Shown: piece by piece, positions 53,113 to 64,000 of the stretch
How positions within the stretch are numbered: the first letter of the stretch is position 1
Layout: each line of letters begins with the position of its first letter
Assembly: GCF_000237925.1 (NCBI RefSeq)
Contig: NC_031497.1
Location: 11,950,512-12,014,511 of the forward strand
DNA from: Schistosoma mansoni
Lineage: Eukaryota > Platyhelminthes > Trematoda > Strigeidida > Schistosomatidae
DNA: 64,000 bases
Direction of reading: 5' to 3'
Position numbers and translations under genes: made by a program
The notes under the pieces: model-generated
Told to the model about the DNA's origin: nothing
Seen by the model: the letters and a program-made list of their open reading frames with translations, nothing else
Database searches by the model: none

Positions 53113-53863
53113 TATGGTGAAATCAAAAGTACAAACACAAAGAAATTTTAACAGTAATCATTCCATGTCACGTCTCCACATTTCGTCACATTCCCAACCG
53201 TATTTTCGATCGTAAAAGGACTGCATGAAGATAAGTATTTGAGAAGTTTCACTTTTACCTAGTTACTGGCGGTTCTTAAATAAAAATTGTTGAATTTGCT
53301 CTCCACCATCATCACAAACCATTCACCGTATTTCTTAATAATCTGTTGTTCGTGCACCTTTTGGCCTCGCTGAATCTGTATATACTGTTCTCTCCCTCTG
53401 GGTAATGATGTTGTAGTGTTATTATCTGTTAATTATCTTCCGTCGGTTGCATTGTCTAAGAATACCTAGTTTATTTATTTCGTAATTGATTGAGCTTACC
53501 TGTAAGAGTTTGCCTTCTGAACTTATTGAAGATTCAGGTTACATCTGCTCGAAATTCTTTTTGCGTAAATGCGAACAGCACAGGACGCCTCGTCCAAAAT
53601 CATCCCTTATTACCAACTTGAATAACGAATATCTACATAGTAGAATTGCAAAAAGATAAGTACGTTTTATTATTGGTGTTGCAAGCAGAATCAATTCAAA
53701 CTACTTCTGAACATTTATCATATAATTCTATCTGCTCATAAGTGCTAAAGCAGATTCTAGTGACATATTCATTTTCTAAATGCTCTCTTATATCACCGTT
53801 TTGCAGCAATATAAATACTTGCAATCATGTATAACAACCTAAAATATACTTTTCGACAATTAC
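53113..53863. other. Spacer, nothing recognised
   Basis: AT-rich sequence between the gypsy fossil and the MULE-like exon. No motif or RNA gene seen. Confidence 0.4.
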
Positions 53864-54137
53864 CTGTGGAGAGTTGAGCTTTCATAGTCTTTATATCAGC
53901 AGCAGTAACCTGCTTACCAGTTCGATCTTTAATACTTTGTATTGATTCATCTGCTGATACTGACTGAAGTATAATCGGCTTCAAATTTCCTTTTCCTTCT
54001 GGGAACAATCTTCTAGTCCATGGATTACAACCCATCCATAAACTACTACAAGGATGATTGTGTAGCATCTTGTATGATTTTATGACTTGTTCCTCAACGT
54101 CCAATTCTACGTGAAACCTCAGTTGGCAGTTTTGAAA
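53864..54137 (-). CDS. Exon-like MULE/FAR1/ZSWIM-type zinc region (partial)
   Basis: A stop-free 274-nt segment bounded by an AG acceptor (TCTTAG before 54137) and a GT donor (GTAATT after 53864). The translation begins FQNCQLRFHVELDVEEQVIK, continues KSYKMLHNHPC and WTRRLFPEGKGN, and ends TGKQVTAADIKTMKAQL. This matches the N-terminal zinc-binding layout of Mutator-like transposases and their domesticated kin such as ZSWIM proteins (Cys ... HNHP, then an R-L stretch, then TGKxxTxxDI). Schistosomes have Mutator-like transposons (Curupira). I found no SWIM or DDE part nearby. It could be a host exon or a transposon remnant with chance splice sites. Confidence 0.5.
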
Positions 54138-56325
54138 CTAAGACCATCAATGTCACACCTTAGTTGAAGTTCTCAGGGTTTTTCATTCACTGTTAGACCT
54201 TGTGATTTACGCCTATGACCAAATGTGCAATGAAACACCACAAACATCTATTTAAATCCAATGTCCTTCATCAGTTAATCTTTGCCGTGAATGAAGTGAG
54301 TATGAGTGGTCTGAGAAGCGGTAGGGATATTTTTCCATACATTTTGGAACCCCCTTAAGACACGGTCAAATTCAATCCAGTTTCCGAAAAGCCTGTTCTT
54401 TATCATGAGTTGAAATGCTTCGCTTAAGTTGACTGGGATGTCTCTTGAACGTGAATCACTACGAACAGCACTTATTAATTATTAAAAAGTTATTTCTTGC
54501 GATAATACTTCAATAACTGAAGAAAGGACTACACACATTTAAGACTTACCGGTTACTCGACATTTCGTATAACCTCTCACGGAAAACAACGATTCAAACA
54601 AACTAAGAGTATCTTTGACTGTTTAGTTATTCTCAATACGCTGTTTTGTAGACCCCAACAAATTATGAACAAGGACAGTTACGTTAGGTGGGGTAATTGG
54701 TATCTTAGATGAAGTTAGGAAGCAAAAATAGAGCAAGGTTGTACACTTCATAACAGAGAAAGCTAAATTAACGCTTTTCGCATTGATTTTGCGAATTTAC
54801 GACAGCGAAACACGACTCAAATATGAGAAAACCTGATATTCGTGCAATCCAACGGACATCCAACAGAGCCCCAACAACTCAAATACGGAATGAGCGCCTC
54901 TTGCAAGGCCTTTCAAGGTTGTTAAAACGTAACGGCGGGCGACTTTGAAGGGCTCTGACTATTTTTGCCATGCTCGTCAATTTGTGATAAAATACCTCAT
55001 TTTTTTAATTCCAAATCATAATCCTAAGTACGCATACCAGTTTATAGTTCTAGTAAGTGGGTAAATTGTCTTGAGGTCATTTAAGGATCACTCAACGGTC
55101 GTGAATATATATTGTAGTCTCACCCCTAAATGCTGTTTTTCTGTTAGTGTAAATAATTCTCGCTCCAAAATCTTTGGTTTTTTGTCCTTAATTTCATTTC
55201 GTCCAGAAATTATAACCTATTTCTGTAATCTTTCGGAAACTAAACATAAATTCGGTTGTTAGTCTAGTTGTAGTGGTAAACTCCCCTGCTCGTATGTTAG
55301 ACGGGTCTGTAATTTGTAGGCCATTATTTTAAGGCGTTTGAGTCTCTGATACCTACTCGTTGCATATTTGTGTCATGGAAACCAGTTGTGGATTGTCATA
55401 ATTTATAGTCTTAGAATACAATGTCGTTGCAGTTCAATAAAATGCACAGTTATTTATCCAGGAATTTGTTTCTGTGTACTGATATCTATACCATTCGTTA
55501 GTTGTATACTGTTTAAAGGATACATAGACCTATAATTTATTTCTTAAATGTTCTAAAATCCAGTTGTACGATGACTTTTCTGTTGCCTTGGATTGTAAAT
55601 TAGACTGCTTGTGTCAGTTTTCTCTTAACTTTAAAACGATGTCTAGAAACCTTGTAGTACCCCGAGATCTGAACAAGATTGGTGTACGAATTCAGTTAAA
55701 TACTAGATGAAGATAAATTAGCTGTTCTGTATAACTAGTAGTGTATAACGTAGTAGATTGATTCTTGTCCATTATTTTACTCAAGATGGGATGGTTGGGC
55801 GCTTCAAATATTTTTCTTGACTTCCAGTTTGGTCAATATAGTATCCGTAGCACTAGCTTCCATAATGATCTGATGTCTAGCTGGAGGCCAGAAACATCTA
55901 GTTAAGACATGGCACTGGCCGACAGATTAATGTTCGTTCTAAGAAGTATGAAGACGTGCCGACTCCATTGTTGCGTTCTGTGTGATAATTATAACCAATG
56001 GTTCGGGACATTGCGTGTATACTTTCGCACGCTCATTCTTAGATTTCCAGTCATAATTTATGCTTCTTGTTTGCTTCATTTCTTGTAAAAACATTCTCTA
56101 CGTCCAGTATTATTCAATATCGTATATTCTTTCGTTACCTTGTGTTCGTTAATTCCCTCTTACTGCATTGACTTAGTATGGAAATGTGTGCCTATTTAAA
56201 ACAAATTCGTATCGAGTAGTACGTTGTTCTTGTTTATTCAACGTAAGTAAAATCTGTTCATTTAACTCTACTGTTAAAATTAGCTGGGATTCTTAAGTTT
56301 TAACTTTTTAGGGAATTAGAACCTG
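54138..56325. other. Upstream region of PINX1-like gene, nothing recognised
   Basis: AT-rich, without long frames. The stretch 54840-54980 has locally higher G+C and looks repeat-like, but I cannot name it. Confidence 0.4.
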
Positions 56326-56379
56326 TTGATCCCCCTTTATGTTTTTAGATATTATCTTCCTGTAACCTTATACTTCAAA

Positions 56380-57271
56380 ATGCTTTCAGAAAAACGTAAA
56401 AAAGTAAGGTATTCAACAGACCCAAATGGGAATCTTTGGGCTACCAATCTCAACAATTTTGGCAGAAAAATGCTGGAAAAATATGGTTGGGCTCCCGGAA
56501 AGGGTTTAGGAAAAAACAGTAACGGTATTAAAGCCCCTATAAAGGTATCACTTTTATTTTCCAAAAGATTTCTAGGCTTCAACACAGAAAGGCACACGGG
56601 GGCTGGGTATGAAGTCGGACTTTGGTTTGGGTATCCGGCAGATTGATGAATACGCGAGTCTTCTGCGTAAGCTAAACAACTCCCATAATAGTTCTGATAA
56701 AACAAATCCAATCAGTGAATATTTACCAATGAGTTGGAGAAGTGGTATGAAGACTTTAGAGGCAAAGGATGCATCTAAGTATGGTCAGCAAGATCTGTCC
56801 ATTGTTCTTGGACATACTCAGCCATTTTTGAAAGAAAAAATAGCTTCGCCGAATGCTTCTGCAGAGAAATCTGATTGTCAAATTCCTACTGTGATTAGTC
56901 CATTATCTGTCTCTGAATATTTTGCGAAAGCGAAGAAACGCAGACCCCAAAGCGAGCCACAAACTTGTGGTTTGTTATATCTTTTTACTTCATTAGATAC
57001 CTTAGGTCTGGCTGATGTAAAGTCAGCCAAGTCAATTGAAATTATCGTCCCTGTCGATCAACACGCTACATCAGTAAGCTCCAGATTTTATATGGGTTGT
57101 CATGATAACAAGTATTCTGTTTCAGTAAAGATCAATGATAACGAAGAGTCCAAATGTAGGAAAATTGAAGAGCCATCAAATCATGAAGAAGGTGAACTGA
57201 TCACACCACCTGTAGATCCTGATAAAAAAATAAGACATGTCGAAACTATAAATGCAGGTGAAAGTAAGTAA
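56380..57271 (+). CDS. PINX1: PINX1-like G-patch nucleolar protein
   Basis: Homologue of PIN2/TERF1-interacting telomerase inhibitor 1, a nucleolar G-patch protein acting in rRNA processing and telomerase control in other eukaryotes. Exon 1 is 56380-56544 and exon 2 starts at 56576; the 31-nt GT-AG intron (56545-56575) restores frame in phase 0. Residues 1-55 include STDPNGNLWATN and the G-patch FGRKMLEKYGWAPGKGLG. The patch continues over the junction to GLGIRQIDEYASLLRKLN. VSEYFAKAKKRR at about residues 167-178 matches the conserved EYFAK block of the PINX1 C-terminal region. The ATG has no better upstream alternative in frame. The 3' end is uncertain: reading on gives a TAA at 57269-57271 (286 residues; human 328), but a perfect donor GTAAGT starts at 57264, so a further exon may exist. 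Confidence 0.88.
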
Positions 57272-60200
57272 TGTCCCACAGTAATTTATCCTTGGTCGTA
57301 GATGTCATTAATTCACTATTCATACAGTCCAACTTACTGTCGATTCCTGGATACTGTTATTACTAATTATTTCTGAGTAAAAATTGTACCGACCAGTTTA
57401 TTGTTTTTTTCTAAAAAAAAACAAGAAATTATACCATGTATACATTGTTAATTAATTGTAAGGTAACACTTATGTAACGTTTATCGATGTTTACTTCAGT
57501 TTCTAATGGTCGCGTTTTTGTTATTTTAAAGCGCAGAAAACTTGTCGTGTTTTTTCAGCTAGGTAACTTTGCTTATTCTCATATTACTAATGTGATGATA
57601 TAGTTATACATGTTATAACGGTTAAAAAATAATTTTGAACTTCTTAATGTGGTCGTCTGTCGGCTTTAAACCTTATCAATAATAAGTGATGAAATATGTC
57701 ATGCTATTCTGGGTTGCGTAAAAGTAAGTTCGAGAATAGTTAAGAGTGGTAAAAGCAAGATTTAGTATTACCGAATGGAGCTACTGACGTTTGATTTAAT
57801 TCGTTTTAGTAATCTTTTTACAGTCCTCAGAGTAATTGTATTTTATTGTTCAAAACTTCAGGCGACTGACTATCGATCAAAGTGTTGCAAATGAAGTTTT
57901 TCCTTATTCTGAATCTTCAGCTCAGTATCATGTGATTATTCTCATCATTTTTTTTGAATTACATATCATGTGTAAGTTTTCAGAGTCACTGACATCATTA
58001 TTATGACTACTCTGCTTTTTATTCCAGTAAAGTCCTTTCACAATATACGTGTAATACGACAAACTAAACCAGTAAAAGTTTGTGTCGACTCCGATATTAT
58101 CTAACATAGGCTGCTTGGTCATTCATCCTTATTCACAAAGCGATACTTAAAATGATATGATTAAATACAGCATATAGTTACTAATAGACAATTAACTATA
58201 CATTAATAGGAAACATGAGTGATCAATTACTTGTTCGTTGACATAATGCTACCACTCGTGTAATTTTAACTCGCTCCTTGTAAATAACTATGTAATTTGA
58301 CTTTGTTCCGAAGTACCTGTATAGAATTTTAAAAAATCTACAGCGTTTAATCACCATTGATAAAGCAGGACTAAGCGAAGAAACCCAACAAGGAATTTGC
58401 TAAGTCATAGTACTCCTGACTAAACAGAAAAAGACTGACTCCACATTTACCCGCACAAGAGCGAGAAACCTTAAAAAGATAGGTGAACAAAAAGGTCGTC
58501 ATAGTACCAACAGACTAAGGTAGTTATGGGCGAAGATTGCATGAAGAAGGCCGATGGTGTACTAAAAAACAAATCCATAACAACCACTAATGACAAATCC
58601 TATTTAAGAATTAGACAGCTGAATCAACAGAACTCTAAGCAAACGCGTCAAAAAAAGACAAATTGCGAAACAAGTTCAGTGACGAACAAAATCCACTGAA
58701 CTTGTCCACTCTCAACTTTACAACAGATCAAAGATGAATTAAATATCTCATCACAAAGCATTCTGTTACGGCCAGACACCAACATGCATTTTGTGCAAAG
58801 GACTCTGCGTGGAAATAAAACATCTGATAGGATCTTGTGATCATTCTATCGATTTTCCAATTTAGTCCCCTGAGTGCACAAGTTTCTTATAACTCACCAA
58901 TCTGTGCTGTACTGCATATCTCTAATTCAACAGACAAACTAATAGGATCCCCTATTTCACGAATAATTGAAGATACCGTGATGCAAAGACTACAAGGTAC
59001 ATCTCTACTAGTAATCAAACTGAAGATTTCGATACGTAATGTAGGTGACACACTCGTTAGCCTGAAAAGAGAACTCGGAAATACTCATGATTCGATAAGC
59101 AGCATTCTCAATAATATCAAATTTACCAGTCATAAAGAAGCATAAGACCGTCCTTGGACGCTTGACTCAATGGGACAAACGCAGGAACTTTGGAAACAAA
59201 TGTACGGAAAATCAAGCCACATGGATAAATACTAAACTACAACAGCACACAAAGGCAGTCGTGTTCAAATGCTATTCAAGGAAGTGTAAACCCACTTCAG
59301 TGCTCTCATTTCACGAAAAAATTGGGAAAACCGATCTTCAGTCCATCTCCCTCATCATACTACTAATAAGTATTCATCTGACTATAACTCTTTATCCTAT
59401 TCACATTCGAGAAGCTTCCTTTTATCCTAACTGTAGCACTACCTTGTTCACCGGCCAGCCACTCCACATGAAAAACACGTAAATAAACGTTGGAAACACA
59501 CTATTTCTGACAACATGGAGACAAGGTAGTTGAGGTGATAATAGCTAAACGATCCAATCTTCCTACATATGCTGCCAGTTACCAAACAACAACTCATGAA
59601 TGATTAGCGCGCTGGGCTCAAGGTAACTACGTCCAGCAAGCGGAGCAGTTCAGTCCACATTCCTATACTTTTATGAGTGAAGTGATCCACGTGTTCAGTA
59701 AATGAGAAACGAACTCCATATATTTTGAGGTTTCCTACCATCTTTTTCAACATACCATTGTCATTATCATCACCTCATTATTTCGACCACCTACTTGACG
59801 ATGACTTTAACTGTTCTCTCGCAAGTCCTGACAAACGTACTTAAATATTGTCCACTTACTAACACATACGCCGTTAGAAGACCTTTCGTGCTTCTACTAA
59901 CTAAATCTGTTCAATTTAGTGTTTACTGACCTCATTCTCTTCTTAGTCTTTGAACATCACGACTGTTCACCTCAATTACTTATCAGTTTTTGAAAGTATT
60001 AGGTTATGAATTGAAAATAAACTTATCCATTTACAAAGAATACTTCAGATTTTAAACTTGGCTGATGTGAGCTACCACACCTAAGGGCTTATTTCTCAGT
60101 CGACTTCGTTATCATCTTACTTAATGCACGGTATGACCAACATTCCTCTGTCAAAGATTGTTCTAATTCGGTGAATTTTATATAGACAGTTCGATAAAAC

Positions 60201-60361
60201 TAGATAGCAGGCTTTCGTAAGTCACGCCCAGACAATGACCGAAAAAATCATTTGCTTTAGGCGGAGTGTTATTAAGTATTTTCACGCAACACTGATAAAA
60301 TAACTATTGTGAGAATCAAGAAATCCATATTTTTTAAATCAACATATTTATCAATTTTGAA
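57272..60361. other. Spacer between convergent PINX1 and XPNPEP3
   Basis: No confirmed gene. A possible last PINX1 exon could begin near 57498, 57531 or 57863 (AG acceptors), but none encodes a recognisable tail. 58360-59500 has higher G+C and longer broken frames that look like a decayed repeat. A tRNA-like patch lies near 59590-59660. Confidence 0.4.
58360..59500 (+). repeat. Decayed coding-like repeat, family unknown
   Basis: Frames at 58837-59145 and 59162-59482, plus a Cys-rich patch near 58765-58830 (YGQTPTCILCKGLCVEIKHL), are longer and less AT-rich than the surrounding DNA. They show no splice partners and no domain I recognise. A mobile-element relic is likelier than a host gene. 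Confidence 0.3.
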
Positions 60362-60367
60362 TTTATT
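60362..60367 (-). terminator. Possible polyadenylation signal for XPNPEP3
   Basis: AATAAA on the minus strand only nine bases past the stop codon. No other AATAAA is seen on that strand in the next ~300 bases. An unusually short 3' UTR would follow, so this is tentative. Confidence 0.35.
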
Positions 60368-60376
60368 ACATGAACA

Positions 60377-63300
60377 TTAGACTTCTTCTATCAATAAATC
60401 ATCTTTGATGTGTTCTAAATTCTCAGCGCAGCCAGTTTTCGACATGACGAAATCGTCTTCTACTCGCATACCAATGCCAAGAAAGTCTTTTGAAACGCCC
60501 AGTTTCTTCAGCTCATCTCTGAAGTAAATACCTGGTTCTAAAGGGAACACAACACCTGCTTCAAACCGTTTTGTACTAGGTATTGTGGGGGTGTCATGGA
60601 TGTCTAAACCAAGATAATGTCCGACATGATGTGGACATACCTGTTGAGCAACCTGAATTTTGAAAATAAAATTTTCGCATAAGGTCGGTTTAAAATCGTA
60701 AAATATATCATGATCACATATTTGGAGAAAAAGCATAAATCTTTGCGCTAAAACTGATCTAGCGGTTTGACAAAAGTTTACAAGTTTCGAAATCTAGACT
60801 TTAAGTCTAAATCGTGTATGTTATAAAGCGGCAACCTTAAGGAAAGTGCTTCTGTCTGGCGCCTAGTAACAAAAATATCTGAAGACGAAATAGACAAGAT
60901 ATTTGTGAATCTGAGTTCCAGATTGTCGTCAGTGAATTAGACTATTTTTGTCAGCAATTTGGATTTCATGCTAAATTATCCATCCAAACGTCTATATAGT
61001 GCTAAGGTCAACGATTAGGAAACTCTCAATGTGACTACATTTCATATGAGCATTCAAACCACATTTAAAGAAAGTTTGCGTGAGATTATTATTAAGAATT
61101 TTTTCCGTTAGAGGAACTACATATTTCGAAACATTTGACAAGCATTATAAGAAAGATGAAAAGTTATGTCCAGCATATTAGATATAACTTTAAACTCGTT
61201 TCGTGGTTGCAGATCCACGTATTCGACCTCAAGTCACACTATGTGAGGACTAGTAGTACTGACCAGCTCCCAGAGAGAGGTAAAATGGGATCAGTCAGCT
61301 ACAACATACAACTAGGCACATGTATGCGTCGTTCTAAGTTGCCACACCTCATTACCGCAACACTATGGACACCAAATTCATAGTAGTTGCTTCAACGGTA
61401 GTAATAAATAAAAGGAAGATTGCATATAACGATATAATACAGGGAAATTAGTTCGTAGAGAGAAAGGTATAAAGCAATTTTAATTTCACGGTTTAGTGGA
61501 AGACACCTATACCAATGTGATTGATTCTGAGTCATGTCACTCAGAGTCTCTAATCATTGGTTACGATAGTCGCGCGGCACCCAACTAAGTAGTCTGCATC
61601 TACTAACAATGCTTAGGGTGAAGTGGTTTGTGAACATCCGAACTATAAATTGGAAGTCGTTTTTATATCGTATAACCACCACTCTATTTACAAAGGACAT
61701 TTAAAGTGGACGAATTATGTACATTTGAGAGACCACTTATTAAAGATACATAATGTAGATGGTGGTTAAATGCGTATCTATATACCTAATGTTATAGAAG
61801 TTTGTTGTTTGCATTTGAAAGGATTTACGCTGCAAAGTATATGTCAACCAATAATTGTTGTTAATCAGTTTAAGTGGAAATCAAAGACTTATGCATCTTT
61901 CTGAAAACACATATCAAATGAACTCGCAAATTTTTTTGCAGTACCCATTTCACTCTACTATGATGTAGCGACTGAAAGTACCGTAAAATCGATCAAAACT
62001 TCTACTTATTTTTAGTTAACTAAAATTAACACCCAACCATTAATAGATGGTTGTATAGTAGATCATCTTGAAACCAGCAACAGACAGTATATGAAAATAA
62101 GTATATCCATAGCAAGAAGTAATTTAAATCAAGTTCAAGGTGCTGGAAAAATCGTATGTCAATTAAGTATAACATCACGGAAATACCAATCATAATACTG
62201 ATGGGAGTGTGTAATTATGAAGCAATTTAATGAATAAAAGTATCTGTCAAAAAAAATCAACTTACGTAAAACTTGTCCTGATCTGGGATAATCCCCTCAC
62301 TTATTAAGTGTCGTCCTATTTCAGACAGCATATGATGATATAGATCTTGCAGACTTTGTTCAGGGGAGGCTAAAGATGCACATGAGTTTTGTACATCAAC
62401 TAATATTTCATGTATAACTTTTTGGGGTGCCGAAAAGTTTCCTAATGAATAAACAGATTTTAATATGTAATTACAATGTTTTGGATTTGACCTTATTGAA
62501 AAATTCACCAACTATGGAGGAGTTAGTAGGTACTAATGTACATTTTACTGGACAGCGGAACCTAGTATAAGTTAAGACAACGGGTAGAAAGTTATGGGGT
62601 GGTAGGGATAAGACATCTTACCTGTCCAGCCTTATATCTCAAATTTCATAAGTGGGATGAGATCAGATAATTCATCAAACTGACACAAAATCTCAGGTAC
62701 TTCTTTAAAATAAGAAATCGAAATGACCTGGTACGACTGATGTCTTACAAGGCTTTGATTATTTCTACGAAAATATTCAGGAGAGTGAGTAAGGAGTGTG
62801 GTTATGTTGCATTATAAAAACTATAGATGAGAAAGCGATAAGTATCGGCGACATTTACCAAAGGACTAAAAAGGCGCTTAGTAGACAAATCATGAACATT
62901 CACTGAATATTAATACCGCACAGTCCCACATACACACAATCATCTATTTTCATCTTGTGTACTTTCAACATTTATTTGTACGAACTAATGATTCTGTCGT
63001 ACTTGAATACCTGCTGATTTTGAATTCCAAATATAATATGCTTATTTGTGCTTATCTAGTTCTGCTTTCTGTAAATTGCTCTATTTTGGAAATTTCTAGC
63101 TAGCATGATGATTCGAATACCCCTAAATATAATACTTATGTTATCCTAATTACTAAAGTCAACACTTGAATATCGTTGGATAGGCATTTAGTGTAGATAT
63201 GATTTTTAAACGTCACATACTTTTCAATAATCTTGATTTCGGTTATTACCCTGAAGAAGTTTAGACAATTTTCTTCGATTAAAAGTTAGAGTGATTTAAA

Positions 63301-64000
63301 TTTCAAATACGAATTTCACAAGTAATCTTTTGACTTGCCGTACTGACCGTACAGGCCTTCAGTATTTGTATGCTAGGAATTACCGCTTGGTACAAATGAT
63401 TAAGATATTTTGGGGCTACTTTTTTGAAAACGAGGCTATCAATGACATAACAATTCGTGGAATCTAGTTAGTTGGAAAAACCTAACCAAATCTGCCTAGC
63501 TTTAATTTCTCGTTTTGTAAACTTCAGAATTATCAAGTGTTCACATTAGGTAAACAAAAACACTTCAACATACCGTTGACTGGCCAAGTTCGGGTAATAT
63601 CGGAAGTATATCCGTTAAAGCGACACCCAGCATCCACCAGAACCAATTCCCCATTGTCTATTCTCATATTGTTCTTCATATAATGAATGATGTTTGTTCT
63701 GTCCCCACCAGCGACAACAGGTGGATACCCAACAGAGCAGCCTCGGCTGCGCATTTGGTATTCTATGTAACTTTGTAAAGCAGTTTCAGTTATTCCTGGT
63801 TGTGTAATTTGCATAGCCGACTTAAGAGACTCAACCGCTGCAATAACCGAAGTTTTAAGTTGTTTGATTTCATAATTTGATTTTATAAGGCGAATGCTGT
63901 CGATTAAGTAGTCTGGATTTTCAAAACTAATTCTTTTGTCGTTAATTTGCCGGGAGAATTCTACAATCTTTTTCAAAACAAACTTATTCAAGGGGCGCTC
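60377..64000 (-). CDS. XPNPEP3: XPNPEP3-like Xaa-Pro aminopeptidase (M24B), 3' three exons
   Basis: Metallo-aminopeptidase removing an N-terminal residue before proline; the vertebrate enzyme acts in mitochondria (and cilia). Exons in transcript order: 64000 (window edge) to 63574, 62441-62266, 60652-60377. Phases agree, giving 292 residues to a TAG stop; the N-terminal ~200 lie outside. Substrate and metal motifs: YPPVVAGGDRTNIIHYMKNN, then LVDAGCRFNGYTSDITRTWP with two metal aspartates, CPHHVGHYLGLDIHDTP with the metal and catalytic histidines, LEPGIYF and MRVEDDF with the two metal glutamates. All five M24 metal ligands are visible, so the enzyme should be active. The HHVGHYLGLDIHDTP form, rather than the cytosolic XPNPEP1 type, supports XPNPEP3/PepP. 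Introns are about 1.1 and 1.6 kb. Confidence 0.93.
60653..62265 (-). other. XPNPEP3 last intron, nothing recognised
   Basis: GT-AG intron (donor GTAAGT). The 82-codon plus-strand frame at 61135-61383 is unsupported. No mobile element recognised. Confidence 0.5.
63043..63180 (+). repeat. Dispersed repeat, copy 2 (family not recognised)
   Basis: Direct-orientation partner of 2229-2360. It lies within an XPNPEP3 intron (62442-63573). Similarity spans at least the block from TTTGTGCTTATC to GATTCGAATACC and weakly beyond. Confidence 0.5.

Overview
The window looks like nuclear DNA of a schistosome (blood fluke). It is AT-rich. Host genes have tiny 5' introns and multi-kilobase 3' introns. The repeats are the set expected of schistosomes: RTE-clade and CR1-clade LINEs, Penelope-like fragments, a Ty3/gypsy element with the CX2HX9CX3C Gag knuckle of the CsRn1/Boudicca lineage, and tRNA-headed SINEs carrying hammerhead ribozymes. 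The genus is inferred from sequence alone; I cannot name the species.

Four host genes can be assembled exon by exon, with phases that agree at every junction. (1) SUGT1/SGT1 co-chaperone, plus strand, complete, five exons, 4974-13224. (2) TBC1D19-like TBC-domain protein, minus strand, fourteen exons found between 31709 and 16774; the first ~45 and last ~25 residues were not found. It converges on SUGT1. (3) PINX1-like G-patch nucleolar protein, plus strand, 56380 to about 57271. (4) XPNPEP3-like mitochondrial M24 aminopeptidase, minus strand, three 3' exons, 64000-60377, running off the window. PINX1 and XPNPEP3 also converge. A further exon-like segment on the minus strand (53864-54137) carries a Mutator-type (MULE/FAR1/ZSWIM-like) zinc-binding region.

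Layout: 1-4970 is intergenic with a CR1 stub just upstream of SUGT1. Introns 3 and 4 of SUGT1 hold a broken gypsy Gag-protease copy and two RTE fragments. 13.3-16.5 kb is intergenic, with a 518-bp retroposon flanked by a perfect 12-bp duplication and a SINE relic. 16.8-31.7 kb is TBC1D19, whose introns contain an RTE LINE, Penelope-like fragments, gypsy RT, SINEs and a (TA)47 tract. 31.7-53.2 kb is a mobile-element graveyard, including a hammerhead SINE with an intact core and a CR1 LINE of about 3.8 kb nested inside a broken Boudicca-like element. 54-64 kb holds the PINX1 and XPNPEP3 genes.

No operon, CRISPR array or bacterial-type defence system is present. The most notable items are the ribozyme-bearing SINEs, the TBC protein that lacks both catalytic fingers, the 31-nt intron, the nested elements and the MULE-like exon.
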